A DNA stretch of 53,752 bases from an uncultured Bacteroides sp. (GCA_905201685.1 CAJKOW010000007.1:1-53752); one strand, 5' to 3'. Counted from the stretch's first letter, positions 1 through 8,861 are shown. Translations and numbers: made by a program. Notes: generated by a model from the sequence alone, not told the origin.

Positions 1-2
1 TA

Positions 3-134
3 CGCAATATGCTTGATATATTAAGGGATTACCAACCTGAAATATCCGCTGACCCTTCTTTTCTTCAAGCGCAGACTGCGCCGTTCCAGTGCACTGACTG
101 TTGCACTGCGAGTGCACTAACTGTTGCACTGTGA
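3..134 (+). CDS. possible C-terminal end of an upstream gene (partial)
   Basis: One plus-strand frame is open from the window edge to a TGA at 132-134. Its first part (about 28 codons, including DILRDYQPEISADPSF) reads like ordinary protein. Its last part runs into the 23-bp repeat array and becomes cysteine- and threonine-rich. If real, the repeat has grown over the end of the gene, or supplied its stop codon. The piece is too short to assign a family and could be a chance open frame. Confidence 0.22.
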   Translation, partial: RNMLDILRDYQPEISADPSFLQAQTAPFQCTDCCTASALTVAL

Positions 135-200
135 GTGCACTGACTACTGCACTAAGAGTGCATTAACTACTGCACTGCGAGTGCACTAACTGGTGCACTT
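90..200. repeat. 23-bp tandem repeat array, about 4.8 copies
   Basis: Units start at 90, 113, 136, 159 and 182 (the last is partial). Each unit contains TGCACT twice, in the pattern TGCACT-nACTnn-TGCACT followed by nnGAG. Adjacent units differ at 2-5 positions. TGCAC/GTGCA is partly self-complementary, so the array can form several alternative hairpins. There are no unique spacers and no Cas genes, so it is not a CRISPR array. It lies between the edge fragment and the decarboxylase/cupin gene. Confidence 0.9.
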
Positions 201-504
201 ACTGGGGATAACTGGGCATTTGACTTTTCCTGATTTAACTAGTCGCTTATGTTTTTTATAAGCTATAACAGTAGTCTGTTTTCGAAACTTATCCTGCTTA
301 ACTGTACAATTTTGTTAAAAGTCATTCTGATTCTGTTGTCAGTTTTTGACGTACTGAGTATGTAAGATGAGTTCTTATAAGCAAAATATAGCTTCATATC
401 AATGATTTTGGTAATAATATCTGTAAATGATATACATGATGGATCATGCTGATAGAGTAATTTTGCAGAGATTCAAAGTTAAACGATTATTCTACGGTTA
501 TTCT
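201..504. other. AT-rich upstream region, no gene seen
   Basis: About 300 bases of AT-rich DNA precede the secreted cupin protein. I found no TAnnTTTG-type promoter, strong hairpin or convincing small gene here. The reading frame of the next gene is open back to 427, but I regard that extension as untranslated leader. Confidence 0.4.
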
Positions 505-1338
505 ATGAAATTTATGAAATTCGAATTAATAATTGCGTTATTGGTTTTAATCATGAATAGTTCAAGCATTATGGCACAGAAAAGTATGAAACAAACAGCT
601 GGACGCGAACAGCTTGGAGATTTTGCTCCTAAATTTGCGGAACTTAATGATGATGTCCTTTTTGGTGAGGTATGGAGTCGTACAGACAAATTAGGACTGC
701 GTGATCGCAGTATCGTTACTATTACTTCGCTCATTAGTCAAGGTATTACTGACAGTTCATTAGTGTATCATCTTCAGACAGCAAAGCAAAATGGAGTAAC
801 ACGTACAGAGATTGCAGAGATTCTTACTCACATCAGTTTCTATGCCGGATGGCCCAAAGCATGGGCCGCATTTCGCTTGGCTAAAGATGTATGGGCTGAA
901 GACATGGTTAGAGTGGATGATGATAAAGCTGCTTTTCAACGTGAAATGATTTTCCCTATTGGTGAGCCTAATACAGCTTATGCGGCTTATTTTATTGGAA
1001 ATAGTTATCTGGCTTCCTTATCTAAGGAACAGGTCTTGGTGTCGAATGTGACTTTTGAACCCGGTTGTCGGAATAATTGGCATATTCATCGTGCGAAGTC
1101 TGGTGGAGGACAAATGCTGATTGGTGTAGCCGGGCGAGGCTGGTATCAGGAGGAAGGGAAGCCTGCTGTTGAAATACTTCCTGGTACTGTGATTCATATT
1201 CCTGCAAATATAAAACATTGGCATGGCGCCGCAGCAGATGGTTGGTTTGCTCATCTGGCTTTTGAGGTACCGGGTGAAGGAACTTCCAATGAGTGGTTGG
1301 AACCCGTTACGGATGAAGAATATGGTAAACTGAAGTAG
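505..1338 (+). CDS. secreted carboxymuconolactone decarboxylase-like/cupin protein
   Basis: I chose the ATG at 505 because it places a signal peptide at the N-terminus (MKFMKFELIIALLVLIMNSS, ending near MAQ). The frame is open upstream to an ATG at 427, but that would bury the signal peptide. Mature residues about 40-130 resemble the alpha-helical CMD/AhpD fold (GLRDRSIVTITSLISQG, then EIAEILTHISFYAGWPKA). The peroxidase-type CxxC pair of AhpD is absent. Residues about 175-255 form a cupin barrel with metal-ligand motifs (NNWHIHRA and later HIPANIKHWHGA). The two-domain layout matches exported Bacteroidales proteins annotated as carboxymuconolactone decarboxylase family. The likely location is the periplasm and the substrate is unknown. 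It is convergent with the minus-strand LytTR gene. Confidence 0.8.
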   Translation: MKFMKFELIIALLVLIMNSSSIMAQKSMKQTAGREQLGDFAPKFAELNDDVLFGEVWSRTDKLGLRDRSIVTITSLISQGITDSSLVYHLQTAKQNGVTRTEIAEILTHISFYAGWPKAWAAFRLAKDVWAEDMVRVDDDKAAFQREMIFPIGEPNTAYAAYFIGNSYLASLSKEQVLVSNVTFEPGCRNNWHIHRAKSGGGQMLIGVAGRGWYQEEGKPAVEILPGTVIHIPANIKHWHGAAADGWFAHLAFEVPGEGTSNEWLEPVTDEEYGKLK

Positions 1339-1434
1339 TCATTGTACATAAAGGAATGAATAGTATGCCAATCAATCGGCTGATTTTGTGCTGATTATAC
1401 ATACAGTTTTCCGGATAACAATACTCTCTTCGTC

Positions 1435-2193
1435 TTAAAACCAATCTCTAAAAGCCGATACTCGGGCTTTGCTGATGATAACTTTTTCTTTTGTGGGAGG
1501 CGTGAGTTGTAAAACCATGCGTCCTCCGAACCACAGGCTTACACCAGTAATGGCTTTATGAGCTATGATGTATTGTCGATTGGCACGGAAGAACTGGCGA
1601 GGATTGAGTTGTTCGGCCAGTTCGTCGAGTGTTTGCTGGAAGTCAAAGGTGTCGGCTGATTGTGTAACAGCTTTGACAGCTCCTTCGTCAATGTAGAAAT
1701 AACAAATTTGCTCAACGCTGACGGGTATAAAACGATCTCCTTTTATCGGAACTAAAAAATGTGTTTTATAGTTTTCTTCCTGCTTCAGAGCCCGCATTAT
1801 GGCTTGGAGATCGGTGGCATTCGGCTGACTATTGGAACCTCCGAATATTTTTAGTTTATCGATGGCTTTTTGCAGATCGGTGCTGCTGATAGGTTTCAGA
1901 AGGTATGCTATGCTGTTTACACGAAACGCCTGAAGAGCATATTCATCGTAAGCTGTCGTAAAGATAATGGGGCAAGTAATATCTGTATGATCAAAAATGC
2001 CGAAAGCTGAACCGTCGGCCAGGTGGATATCCATAAAAACAAGTTCGGGCATAGGATGCGAAGCGAACCATTCCAACGTTCCTGTTACACTGTCTGTCTC
2101 GCCAATGATGTCAAACTGGATATCTACTTCTTTCATGGCCGCCTTTAAATTTCGAAGGGCGGCTTTTTCGTCTTCAATGATTAAGGTTTTCAT
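1435..2193 (-). CDS. LytTR-family response regulator
   Basis: A 252-residue two-domain regulator. The N-terminal receiver has the acidic pocket (IIEDE), the phosphoacceptor D55 in LVFMDIHLADG, the conserved Thr region (IIFTTAYDEYA) and the Lys in YLLKPIS. The C-terminal domain, residues about 150-252, is a LytTR DNA-binding fold (FIPVSVEQICYFYIDEGAVKAV and FFRANRQYIIAHKAI). The start codon overlaps the stop of the upstream sensor kinase by 4 bp (2190-2193), which indicates translational coupling. It is the last gene of the efflux operon. Known LytTR regulators bind paired direct repeats about 21 bp apart, and such a pair lies upstream of the first gene of this operon (8614-8655). Autoregulation of the efflux system is the natural inference. 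Confidence 0.93.
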   Translation of the reverse strand: MKTLIIEDEKAALRNLKAAMKEVDIQFDIIGETDSVTGTLEWFASHPMPELVFMDIHLADGSAFGIFDHTDITCPIIFTTAYDEYALQAFRVNSIAYLLKPISSTDLQKAIDKLKIFGGSNSQPNATDLQAIMRALKQEENYKTHFLVPIKGDRFIPVSVEQICYFYIDEGAVKAVTQSADTFDFQQTLDELAEQLNPRQFFRANRQYIIAHKAITGVSLWFGGRMVLQLTPPTKEKVIISKARVSAFRDWF

Positions 2194-3233
2194 ATAAGGG
2201 GTAAGGTTACTTTAAAAGTCTTTTCATTTTCTTCAATGGTGATGTCTTGTCCGAAGAGTAGCCGGTAGCGTTTGGAAAGGTTGGCCAGTCCGATGCACGT
2301 ACTGCTACTGTCTGACAGTTTAGGCTGTATGCGGTTGCTGACACAGAGTTTGTTATTTTCAGCATAGATACGTATGGTAAACGGATTCCGATTACTGATT
2401 TCATTGTGTTTCACAGCATTTTCAACCAATAATTGTATGGCCATTGGTGGAACCTGTCGCTGTGACAATTCTTGTGGGATATCAATATCAAATTTCAGAT
2501 TATCTTCATAACGCATTTGTAGCAGATATATGTATGAACGCACGAAGCTCATTTCTTCGTTCAAAGTCACAGTATGCGACAGATTATCGTGTAGGGTATA
2601 GCGCATGACCCGTGATAGTTCCTGTAGATAGTTTTGTGCTTTGTTGGGAGATTCCCGTATAAGGGAGTACAGAGTGTTGAGTGAGTTGAACAGCATGTGT
2701 GGGTTGAGCTGACTTTTCAGGGCTTCATATTGGTTTACGAGATTCTCTGAGCGCAACTGTTCGTTTTCGAGCAGCATCCGCCGGCTACGTTGGTTCTGAT
2801 GGTCTAAATAACAGGTTCCGGTGACGATGCAGGCTATCAGAATGTCCCTCAACGGGTGTAGGTAGTGATGCAAAGTGGCTGTAATGGCTGGGACATCGAA
2901 ATGTTGATGGATGTAAACAAAGCCTTTACCTAACAAATTGCATGAGATCAGTGTGATGAAAAAGGTCACGACAACTTTTTTCCATCCTAAATCCGATACG
3001 GGGTTGTTCGGCATCATAATGCCGATATTCAAAAGAAATAGCAGCAGAATGGAGAGATAGGTAAACAGTATTTCGTAGCTGACATTCACCCAATGCACAT
3101 CTGGGAACAGATGGCTGTCCGCTACAGGGTCGGACAGTGCGATCAGTTCGGGCAGGTGCATGAGGAACGCCACCAGAATGGAGATGGCGTTCAGCATCAG
3201 AATAAACCTCTTGTGGATGTGGAACAACTTCAT
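2190..3233 (-). CDS. LytS-type membrane sensor histidine kinase
   Basis: 347 residues. The N-terminal half holds about four hydrophobic segments (near residues 9-27, 54-72, 88-104 and 130-145). A short coiled segment (LLENEQLRSENLVNQYEAL) follows, then a His_kinase (PF06580-type) box, LNPHMLFNSLNTL, with phosphoacceptor H179. The N-box is QLLVENAVKHNE and the ATP lid region is around GLANLSKRYRLLFG. This class pairs with LytTR regulators, and the cognate regulator overlaps it by 4 bp. It lies 9 bp downstream of the adaptor gene. The membrane part is short, so sensing is probably in the membrane or of a small periplasmic signal. A metal signal is an inference from context only. Confidence 0.92.
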   Translation of the reverse strand: MKLFHIHKRFILMLNAISILVAFLMHLPELIALSDPVADSHLFPDVHWVNVSYEILFTYLSILLLFLLNIGIMMPNNPVSDLGWKKVVVTFFITLISCNLLGKGFVYIHQHFDVPAITATLHHYLHPLRDILIACIVTGTCYLDHQNQRSRRMLLENEQLRSENLVNQYEALKSQLNPHMLFNSLNTLYSLIRESPNKAQNYLQELSRVMRYTLHDNLSHTVTLNEEMSFVRSYIYLLQMRYEDNLKFDIDIPQELSQRQVPPMAIQLLVENAVKHNEISNRNPFTIRIYAENNKLCVSNRIQPKLSDSSSTCIGLANLSKRYRLLFGQDITIEENEKTFKVTLPLI

Positions 3234-3242
3234 GAGACAAAG

Positions 3243-4169
3243 TTAGTGCTTTTTATCTGTAATTTTAGCAGCGACATACATTCCGGGACGAAATTTTGAA
3301 TATGCCTGCGTGATTCGTGCATAGACTTTGATAGAACGGTTGGCGTTATCCACCATTTGATCTACAGAAACGAGCTGGGCTGTAAATGTTGTGTCAGGCA
3401 TGCCGTTCACTTTGAATGTAAAGTTAGTGCCTGGCTGTAGTTTATCCAGATCCTTTTCATAAGCAGTCAGCTGTAGCATGGAGGTGCTTTTATCTATAAT
3501 GTCGCAGACAGGTTCACCTTCGGCATAATATTTTCCGGCGTTAATGTTCATGTTGGTTACGTATCCGTTGCGTGGTGCACGTATATCCATATAAGTACGT
3601 ATGCCTTTTCGGTTCAGCATGGTAGTGTCTGTGCCCAATAGGGTAAGTTGGGCAGCGGCAGCTTCCATCCGGCTCTTCATGGAGAGGTAATCTGCTTTGC
3701 TTTGTTGCAAACGCTTCAATGAAGCCGATTCACCGGATACCAGCTTTTGCTGGCGTTCATATTCCGTTCTCAGAAATTCGGTTTGTGCTGCAGCATCAAG
3801 ATAGGATTGCTGCAGCTCGATGAACGCCGGATTGGCTAAAGTTAAGATGATTTCTCCTTTGCGCACATATTCGCCGGGCAAGATATGGATATCTTTCACA
3901 GAACCACCCATGCTTAACGTGATGGTGATATGATTTTGTGGAGGCATTACAATAGTTCCATTGAACGATGGTGGGTTGGATACATTGGTTGCACCGCTTA
4001 CACCATCTACTTCGGTTATTTGTGTACTGTCAGCTCCGGTTTGTTCCACTGCTTCTGCTGATTGAGCGGTGTCACTTTGCCGGTCGGAGGAGGTTGAGCA
4101 TGATGCTGCCAGCAATGCAAGCATCAGATACATCATTCGTTGTTTCATCAGGTTCATTTTATTATTCAT
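3243..4169 (-). CDS. RND efflux periplasmic adaptor lipoprotein (CusB/HlyD type)
   Basis: 308 residues with a lipoprotein signal (lipobox LAASC, acylated Cys24). A second ATG four codons in is a possible start. The body has the membrane-fusion-protein order: a barrel-sandwich half (ITLSMGGSVKDIHILPGEYVRKGEIILTL), a helical hairpin (about residues 113-175, TEFLRTEYERQQKLV), the second lipoyl half (IRAPRNGYVTNMNINAGKYYAEGEPV), and a beta-barrel domain ending at FRPGMYVAAKIT. It would link the inner-membrane pump to the outer-membrane factor. The gene sits 48 bp downstream of the fused pump gene and 9 bp upstream of the kinase gene. There is no His- or Met-rich N-terminal metal-binding extension, so the metal cannot be read from this protein. 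Confidence 0.92.
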   Translation of the reverse strand: MNNKMNLMKQRMMYLMLALLAASCSTSSDRQSDTAQSAEAVEQTGADSTQITEVDGVSGATNVSNPPSFNGTIVMPPQNHITITLSMGGSVKDIHILPGEYVRKGEIILTLANPAFIELQQSYLDAAAQTEFLRTEYERQQKLVSGESASLKRLQQSKADYLSMKSRMEAAAAQLTLLGTDTTMLNRKGIRTYMDIRAPRNGYVTNMNINAGKYYAEGEPVCDIIDKSTSMLQLTAYEKDLDKLQPGTNFTFKVNGMPDTTFTAQLVSVDQMVDNANRSIKVYARITQAYSKFRPGMYVAAKITDKKH

Positions 4170-4217
4170 ATTTCTTTGAGTTTTTGAGGTTGGTTATTAA
4201 AAAGATGGAGCATGCCA

Positions 4218-7200
4218 TTACTCGGTATAAAGTTCCAGTTCGAGCAGGGTGACGTTGTAGGCATACACCGTTTCTATATATCCCCGTCTGATTTCACGGG
4301 CTGCATTGAGGCTCTGAATGAATTCGCTGATGTCAGTTTCGTTTGCCTGGAATTTTTTCAGGGCACTGTTTTGCAAGGCTTCCGCTTCCTTGATGGCGGC
4401 TTGCTGATAGTAGGTCAGCCTTTCTCGTTGGCGGGCAAGTTGGTTTTGCAGTTCAGTTACCTTATTTGATAGCTGGCGGCGATTGTCTTCAGCTTCCCAG
4501 TTCGCAATCTGTAGGTTAATACGTGCCTGCTTGGTACGGCTTTGCTGTGGAAAGAAGATAATAGGGAAGGATACCCCTACCATCCACGAGTTCAGTCCGG
4601 TAAGTGGAGCTATCTTCTGGCGTACATATCCGACGGACAGTTCCGGGAAGAAACGACTGCGCTCTATTTTCAGCAAATCTTTCTTTTCTTGTATCTGGGC
4701 ATTAAAGTAGTTCAGATGATGAGACGAAAGTATGCGGCCTTCTGTTTGTATGGGCATAACAGTTAGCGACGTGTCAGCCGGTTGCAGTGGCTGATCACTG
4801 TAGCAGGCCCATGTAAACCGACGTTCGGCAAGCGTAAGTTCTTCTGATGCTTCCAACCAACGGGTATGCAAGTCGGTTGCCAGTGCCGTTATCATGTTTC
4901 GTTCGGCCAAGTCAATGTCGCCTTGCTGATAACGTTGCTCACCACTGTTTCTCAACTGTTCGGCCAATTCCTTCTGTCCACGATACATGGCATTGATATG
5001 GAAAGCATATTGGTAGAACGCCCATGCTCGTTTCACTTCTGCTGTTATTTCCTTTTTCACCATGTCTCGGTAATTTATACCTTTGTTGATTTGTGTATTG
5101 GTCAGGGCATTCTTGTAGAATGGAGTAAGCAAAGAACCGAGTGATTGTTCTACAGCCAGTTCGTTGTCGTTGCGGTTGGCACCATTCAGCTGCCCCCAAG
5201 AGTAGCTGAAAAATGTGCTTCCTCCGTCCCATACCTCTCCTCTCGAAGCCTGAGCCCTCTGTATTTCAGATTCAGCCATTTTCAGACGCGGATGATTGCT
5301 TAATGCTGTTTCAATGGCTTGTTCCAGTGTTACAGATTGTTGTGCCTGAGCTGTTGTCGTAAATAAGGCGAGAAGAACTATGGCTATCGTTGCCTTACGT
5401 ATATTCAAGCGATTTCTTCTGCGCAATCTTCTGGCTGCAATGCTGTTTACCAATCGGTAGAATACGGGTATGATAATCAGTGTGAGTACGGTGGATACAA
5501 TCAGGCCTCCTATTACTACGGTAGCCAGCGGACGTTGTACTTCGGCACCGGCTGAAGTAGCAATAGCCATGGGTACGAAACCTAACGATGCTACTAATCC
5601 GGTCAGAAAGACAGGACGCAACAGATGTGGGCAACCTTCGGAGATAATATGGTCGGTACACAAGTGATATTTATTCCGCTTGCGGATATCATTAAAGTGA
5701 TTGATCATCAGAATACCGTTGAGCACAGCTACGCCGAAGAGGGCTATGAATCCTACGCCGGCCGAAATGCTGAATGGCAAACCACGCAACCATAGAGCCA
5801 CGATACCTCCAATGAGCGAAAGGGGGACAGTAGAGAATACGACCAATGAATAGATGACACTGCGGAAGGCGAAGAACAACAGGAGCAGAATAAGCAACAG
5901 GGCGATGGGAATAACCACCGTCAGTGTACTGATGGCATTCTGCAGGTTTTCGAACTGACCTCCATATTCAAAATAATAGCCGGGTTTCAGTTTTACATTC
6001 TTGTCAAGCGATTCACTGATTTGGTTGACTACTTGCTGGATATCGGCATCGCGCACGTTCACACCAATAACCACACGCCGTTTCGTGGCATCACGGTTGA
6101 TTTGAAGAGGACCGTTTACCAGTTCGATGCTGGCAACTTCGCTGACGGGAAGCTGAATGTTATCTTTGGTACGTACAAATAACTTGTCGATGTTCAAGTC
6201 GCTCACTTTCTCCTTGTCAAGGCGTACAACAAGATCGAAGCGTCGTTCATTCTCAAAAACGACTCCTGCCGTTTCGCCGGCATAGGCGGTACGGATGACC
6301 GTGTTCAGCTCTTCAATGTCGATACCATATTGGGCAATCTTGGCACGGTCAAAGCGGACAAGCAGTTGTGGCAGACCCATTGCTTGTTCTACCAATACAT
6401 CTGCAGCCCCCGGTACTTGCTCAACATAACGGGCGGCTTCGCGGGCTTTGTTGTATAATTCAGTCATATCTTCTCCATAAAGTTTAATTGCGATATCGGC
6501 TTTGGCACCGGTCATCAATTCATTAAAGCGAAGTTGGATGGGTTGGCTGAAGTTGAATTCTGCTCCTTGGATCGAATCAAGGCACTGCTTCATCTTTTCT
6601 ACCATTTCTGCGCGACTTGAGGCGGATGTCCATTCGCTGAACGGTTTCATAACAATCATGACGTCGGCATCTTCAACGGCCATCGGGTCAGTCGGCACTT
6701 CGGCAGTACCGATTTTGGCTACGACGTGTTTGATTTCGGGGAAGCGGCTCTTCAATCTTTTTTCTGCCTCAAGCGAAACCTCGATGCTTTTACTTAAAGA
6801 ACTACCTGCCGGGAGAGTCATCTGCATGGCAAAGTCGCCTTCGTCCAAGGTCGGGATGAATTCTGCTCCCAGTTTTGTAAAGAGTAAAAGTGAAAGCAAT
6901 AAAGCAACGAAAGAAACAGTGATGATGCCCCATACGTGAGCCAGGCAGAATCGGAGTACCCGATGATAGACCTTATTCAACCGTTCAAAGAATCGGTCGG
7001 CCAAGGTAGTTTTCACCGTTATATTGCGTTTCAGGAAAAGGGAGGCCATCATGGGTACATAAGTGATTGACAGGATCAGTGCACCTATGATACAGAATAC
7101 CAATGTTTTTGCCATAGGAGTGAAGTATTTTCCTTCGATACCGGTCAGGGTCAGAATGGGGAAGAATACAATCAGGATAATGAGTACGGCAAAAGTAGCA

Positions 7201-8543
7201 CTTCTTACAACACGTCCGGCTCCTTTCTCTACTTCGTGGTCCATTTCTTCACTGGTCAGAGTACGACCTCTCAGTTCACGGCCATAGATATGAGCCAAAA
7301 TACCTTCCAGAATAACGATGGATCCGTCAACCACAATACCGAAGTCGATAGCACCCAAACTCATCAGATTGGCAGATACATTAAAAATACGCATCAGGAT
7401 AAAGGCAAAGAGCATGGCTAAAGGGATGACTGATGCGACGATCAGTCCGGCTCGAACGTTGCCCAGGAAGATAATCAGCACCACAAATACGATGATAGCT
7501 CCTTCAACCAGATTTCGAATAACGGTAGAAATATTGCGGTTAACCAGTTCCGAACGATTCAAGTAGGGTTCTACAGTAACACCTTCGGGCAACATTTGTT
7601 GCACTTTGGCCACACGTTTTTCCAGTTCTTTGGTAACGACATTGGCATTTGCACCCTTCAGCATCATGGCAATACCACCTACACATTCGCCTTCGCCGTC
7701 TTTGGTCATGGCACCGAAACGCTTGGGGGCACCGAATTGTACGCGGCCGATGTCACCGATGTGTACAGGTATTCCACCGCGGTTGGTAATTACAATCTGT
7801 TCTACGTCATGCAGATCATTGATCATACCTTCAGAGCGGATGTAGTAGGCACGATTTACCTTTTCGATATAGCTTCCGCCTGTATTCTGGTTGTTACGAC
7901 TCAGGGCTTCAAAGACTTCACCGATGGTGATATTCAGCGAATAAAGGGCATCGGGGTCAACGGCTACTTCGTATTGTTTCAGATAGCCGCCGAAGCTGTT
8001 GATTTCGACAATGCCGGGGATGCCTGAGAGTTGTCTTTTAACAATCCAGTCTTGTATGGTTCGCAGTCCCATGGCATCATAGCGGTCTTCATATCCGGGT
8101 GCCACTTTGAGGACATATTGATAGATTTCCCCTAAACCGGTGGTAATAGGCATCAGTTCAGGGGTTCCCAACTCTGGAGGAATTTCTCCTGAAACCATCT
8201 GAATTTGTTCGTTGACTAACTGCCGGGCATCTAACGTCGGAACGTTTTCCTTGAAAACAACGGTTACCAGTGAAAGTCCGAAGCGGGATACAGAACGTAT
8301 TTCTTCGACGTTCATCACGTTGCTCATGGCAATTTCGATGGGAAAAGTTATAAGCTGTTCCACTTCCTGGGGAGCCAGCGTGGGCGACACAGTGACAATC
8401 TGCACCTGATTGTTGGTGATGTCTGGTACGGCATCGATGGGCAGTGTCAGCATGGAATATATGCCGCCCGCCAGAAGCAGTAATGTGGTCAGGACCACGA
8501 ATAACTTCTTTCGGATTGAAAAATGTACGATTTTTGCAAACAT
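4218..8543 (-). CDS. CusA/CzcA-type RND pump fused to a TolC-like outer-membrane factor
   Basis: 1441 residues, compared with about 1040 for a stand-alone HME-RND pump. Residues 1 to about 1040 are a full RND transporter: N-terminal TM helix, two periplasmic loops, and TM4 with the proton-relay pattern GAIDFGIVVDGSIVILEG (acidic residues near 398 and 404) characteristic of heavy-metal members. At about residues 1046-1067 there is a basic stretch, a hydrophobic run (ATIAIVLLALF) and TTTAQAQQ, which looks like an internal signal peptide. The last 374 residues or so are an outer-membrane efflux protein (VTLEQAIETALSNHPRL and long coiled coils). Similar fusions are known in Bacteroidetes. The substrate is probably a divalent or monovalent metal cation, unspecified. 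It is the first gene of the operon, with the adaptor, kinase and regulator downstream. Confidence 0.95.
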   Translation of the reverse strand: MFAKIVHFSIRKKLFVVLTTLLLLAGGIYSMLTLPIDAVPDITNNQVQIVTVSPTLAPQEVEQLITFPIEIAMSNVMNVEEIRSVSRFGLSLVTVVFKENVPTLDARQLVNEQIQMVSGEIPPELGTPELMPITTGLGEIYQYVLKVAPGYEDRYDAMGLRTIQDWIVKRQLSGIPGIVEINSFGGYLKQYEVAVDPDALYSLNITIGEVFEALSRNNQNTGGSYIEKVNRAYYIRSEGMINDLHDVEQIVITNRGGIPVHIGDIGRVQFGAPKRFGAMTKDGEGECVGGIAMMLKGANANVVTKELEKRVAKVQQMLPEGVTVEPYLNRSELVNRNISTVIRNLVEGAIIVFVVLIIFLGNVRAGLIVASVIPLAMLFAFILMRIFNVSANLMSLGAIDFGIVVDGSIVILEGILAHIYGRELRGRTLTSEEMDHEVEKGAGRVVRSATFAVLIILIVFFPILTLTGIEGKYFTPMAKTLVFCIIGALILSITYVPMMASLFLKRNITVKTTLADRFFERLNKVYHRVLRFCLAHVWGIITVSFVALLLSLLLFTKLGAEFIPTLDEGDFAMQMTLPAGSSLSKSIEVSLEAEKRLKSRFPEIKHVVAKIGTAEVPTDPMAVEDADVMIVMKPFSEWTSASSRAEMVEKMKQCLDSIQGAEFNFSQPIQLRFNELMTGAKADIAIKLYGEDMTELYNKAREAARYVEQVPGAADVLVEQAMGLPQLLVRFDRAKIAQYGIDIEELNTVIRTAYAGETAGVVFENERRFDLVVRLDKEKVSDLNIDKLFVRTKDNIQLPVSEVASIELVNGPLQINRDATKRRVVIGVNVRDADIQQVVNQISESLDKNVKLKPGYYFEYGGQFENLQNAISTLTVVIPIALLLILLLLFFAFRSVIYSLVVFSTVPLSLIGGIVALWLRGLPFSISAGVGFIALFGVAVLNGILMINHFNDIRKRNKYHLCTDHIISEGCPHLLRPVFLTGLVASLGFVPMAIATSAGAEVQRPLATVVIGGLIVSTVLTLIIIPVFYRLVNSIAARRLRRRNRLNIRKATIAIVLLALFTTTAQAQQSVTLEQAIETALSNHPRLKMAESEIQRAQASRGEVWDGGSTFFSYSWGQLNGANRNDNELAVEQSLGSLLTPFYKNALTNTQINKGINYRDMVKKEITAEVKRAWAFYQYAFHINAMYRGQKELAEQLRNSGEQRYQQGDIDLAERNMITALATDLHTRWLEASEELTLAERRFTWACYSDQPLQPADTSLTVMPIQTEGRILSSHHLNYFNAQIQEKKDLLKIERSRFFPELSVGYVRQKIAPLTGLNSWMVGVSFPIIFFPQQSRTKQARINLQIANWEAEDNRRQLSNKVTELQNQLARQRERLTYYQQAAIKEAEALQNSALKKFQANETDISEFIQSLNAAREIRRGYIETVYAYNVTLLELELYTE

Positions 8544-8573
8544 AAATGATAGATACTAAATTTATAATGATTA

Positions 8574-8581
8574 CAAAGTTA
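8574..8581 (-). promoter_or_regulatory. -7 element for the efflux operon
   Basis: Read on the minus strand this is TAACTTTG, a match to the Bacteroides -7 consensus TAnnTTTG, about 30 bp before the pump start codon. No TTTG is found 19-21 bp upstream. An 11-bp odd palindrome (TATACTGTATA, 8598-8608) occupies that position instead. A weak or absent -33 fits an activator-dependent promoter. Confidence 0.6.
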
Positions 8582-8613
8582 GTGTCTTTACATTTGCTAT
8601 ACTGTATATGGCT

Positions 8614-8655
8614 GTTGAAACGTTCAAAATGGGAGTTGAAGCATCCAATTTGGGA
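8614..8655 (-). promoter_or_regulatory. paired 21-bp direct repeats, candidate LytTR operator
   Basis: Two adjacent 21-bp units (8614-8634 and 8635-8655) are identical at 16 of 21 positions. On the minus strand both begin TCCCA and end TTCAAC. They lie roughly 44-85 bp upstream of the predicted transcription start, just beyond the -33 position. LytTR-domain regulators are known to bind two short direct repeats one to two helical turns apart with about 21-bp periodicity, and the operon's last gene encodes such a regulator. The assignment is an inference from spacing and context. Confidence 0.6.
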
Positions 8656-8861
8656 GGTGACTTTATTGACCTTATCAGCAAGACTTGCTTCATGGTGTGT
8701 GGAATGGGACACTCGTCGTTGAGTCGTTGTATAGGTTTGAGATAACAACATCCCCCATTGACCCATCTGAACTGCTCGAAGGTTTATGGGATATAAAGCT
8801 ACAGAAGCAGTTTGAATAATGCCAATGGGGGACACTTGTTTAGTATGAAGGTGCAAGAGTA
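8656..8861. other. remainder of the efflux-operon upstream region
   Basis: There is no gene in this stretch. It contains a 10-bp inverted repeat, TCCCCCATTG (8751-8760) and its complement (8823-8832), separated by 62 bp. On the minus strand this could act as a weak transcript end for the PorV-like gene or as a protein site. There is no U-run. Confidence 0.4.

Noticed and set aside
90..200. CRISPR-like repeat array
   Set aside because: Units abut with no unique spacers, the unit is only 23 bp, and no cas genes are in the window.
8158..8856. 232-codon open frame across the pump gene start
   Set aside because: It overlaps the pump coding region in another frame, and its protein is rich in His, Arg, Ser and Cys with no family resemblance.
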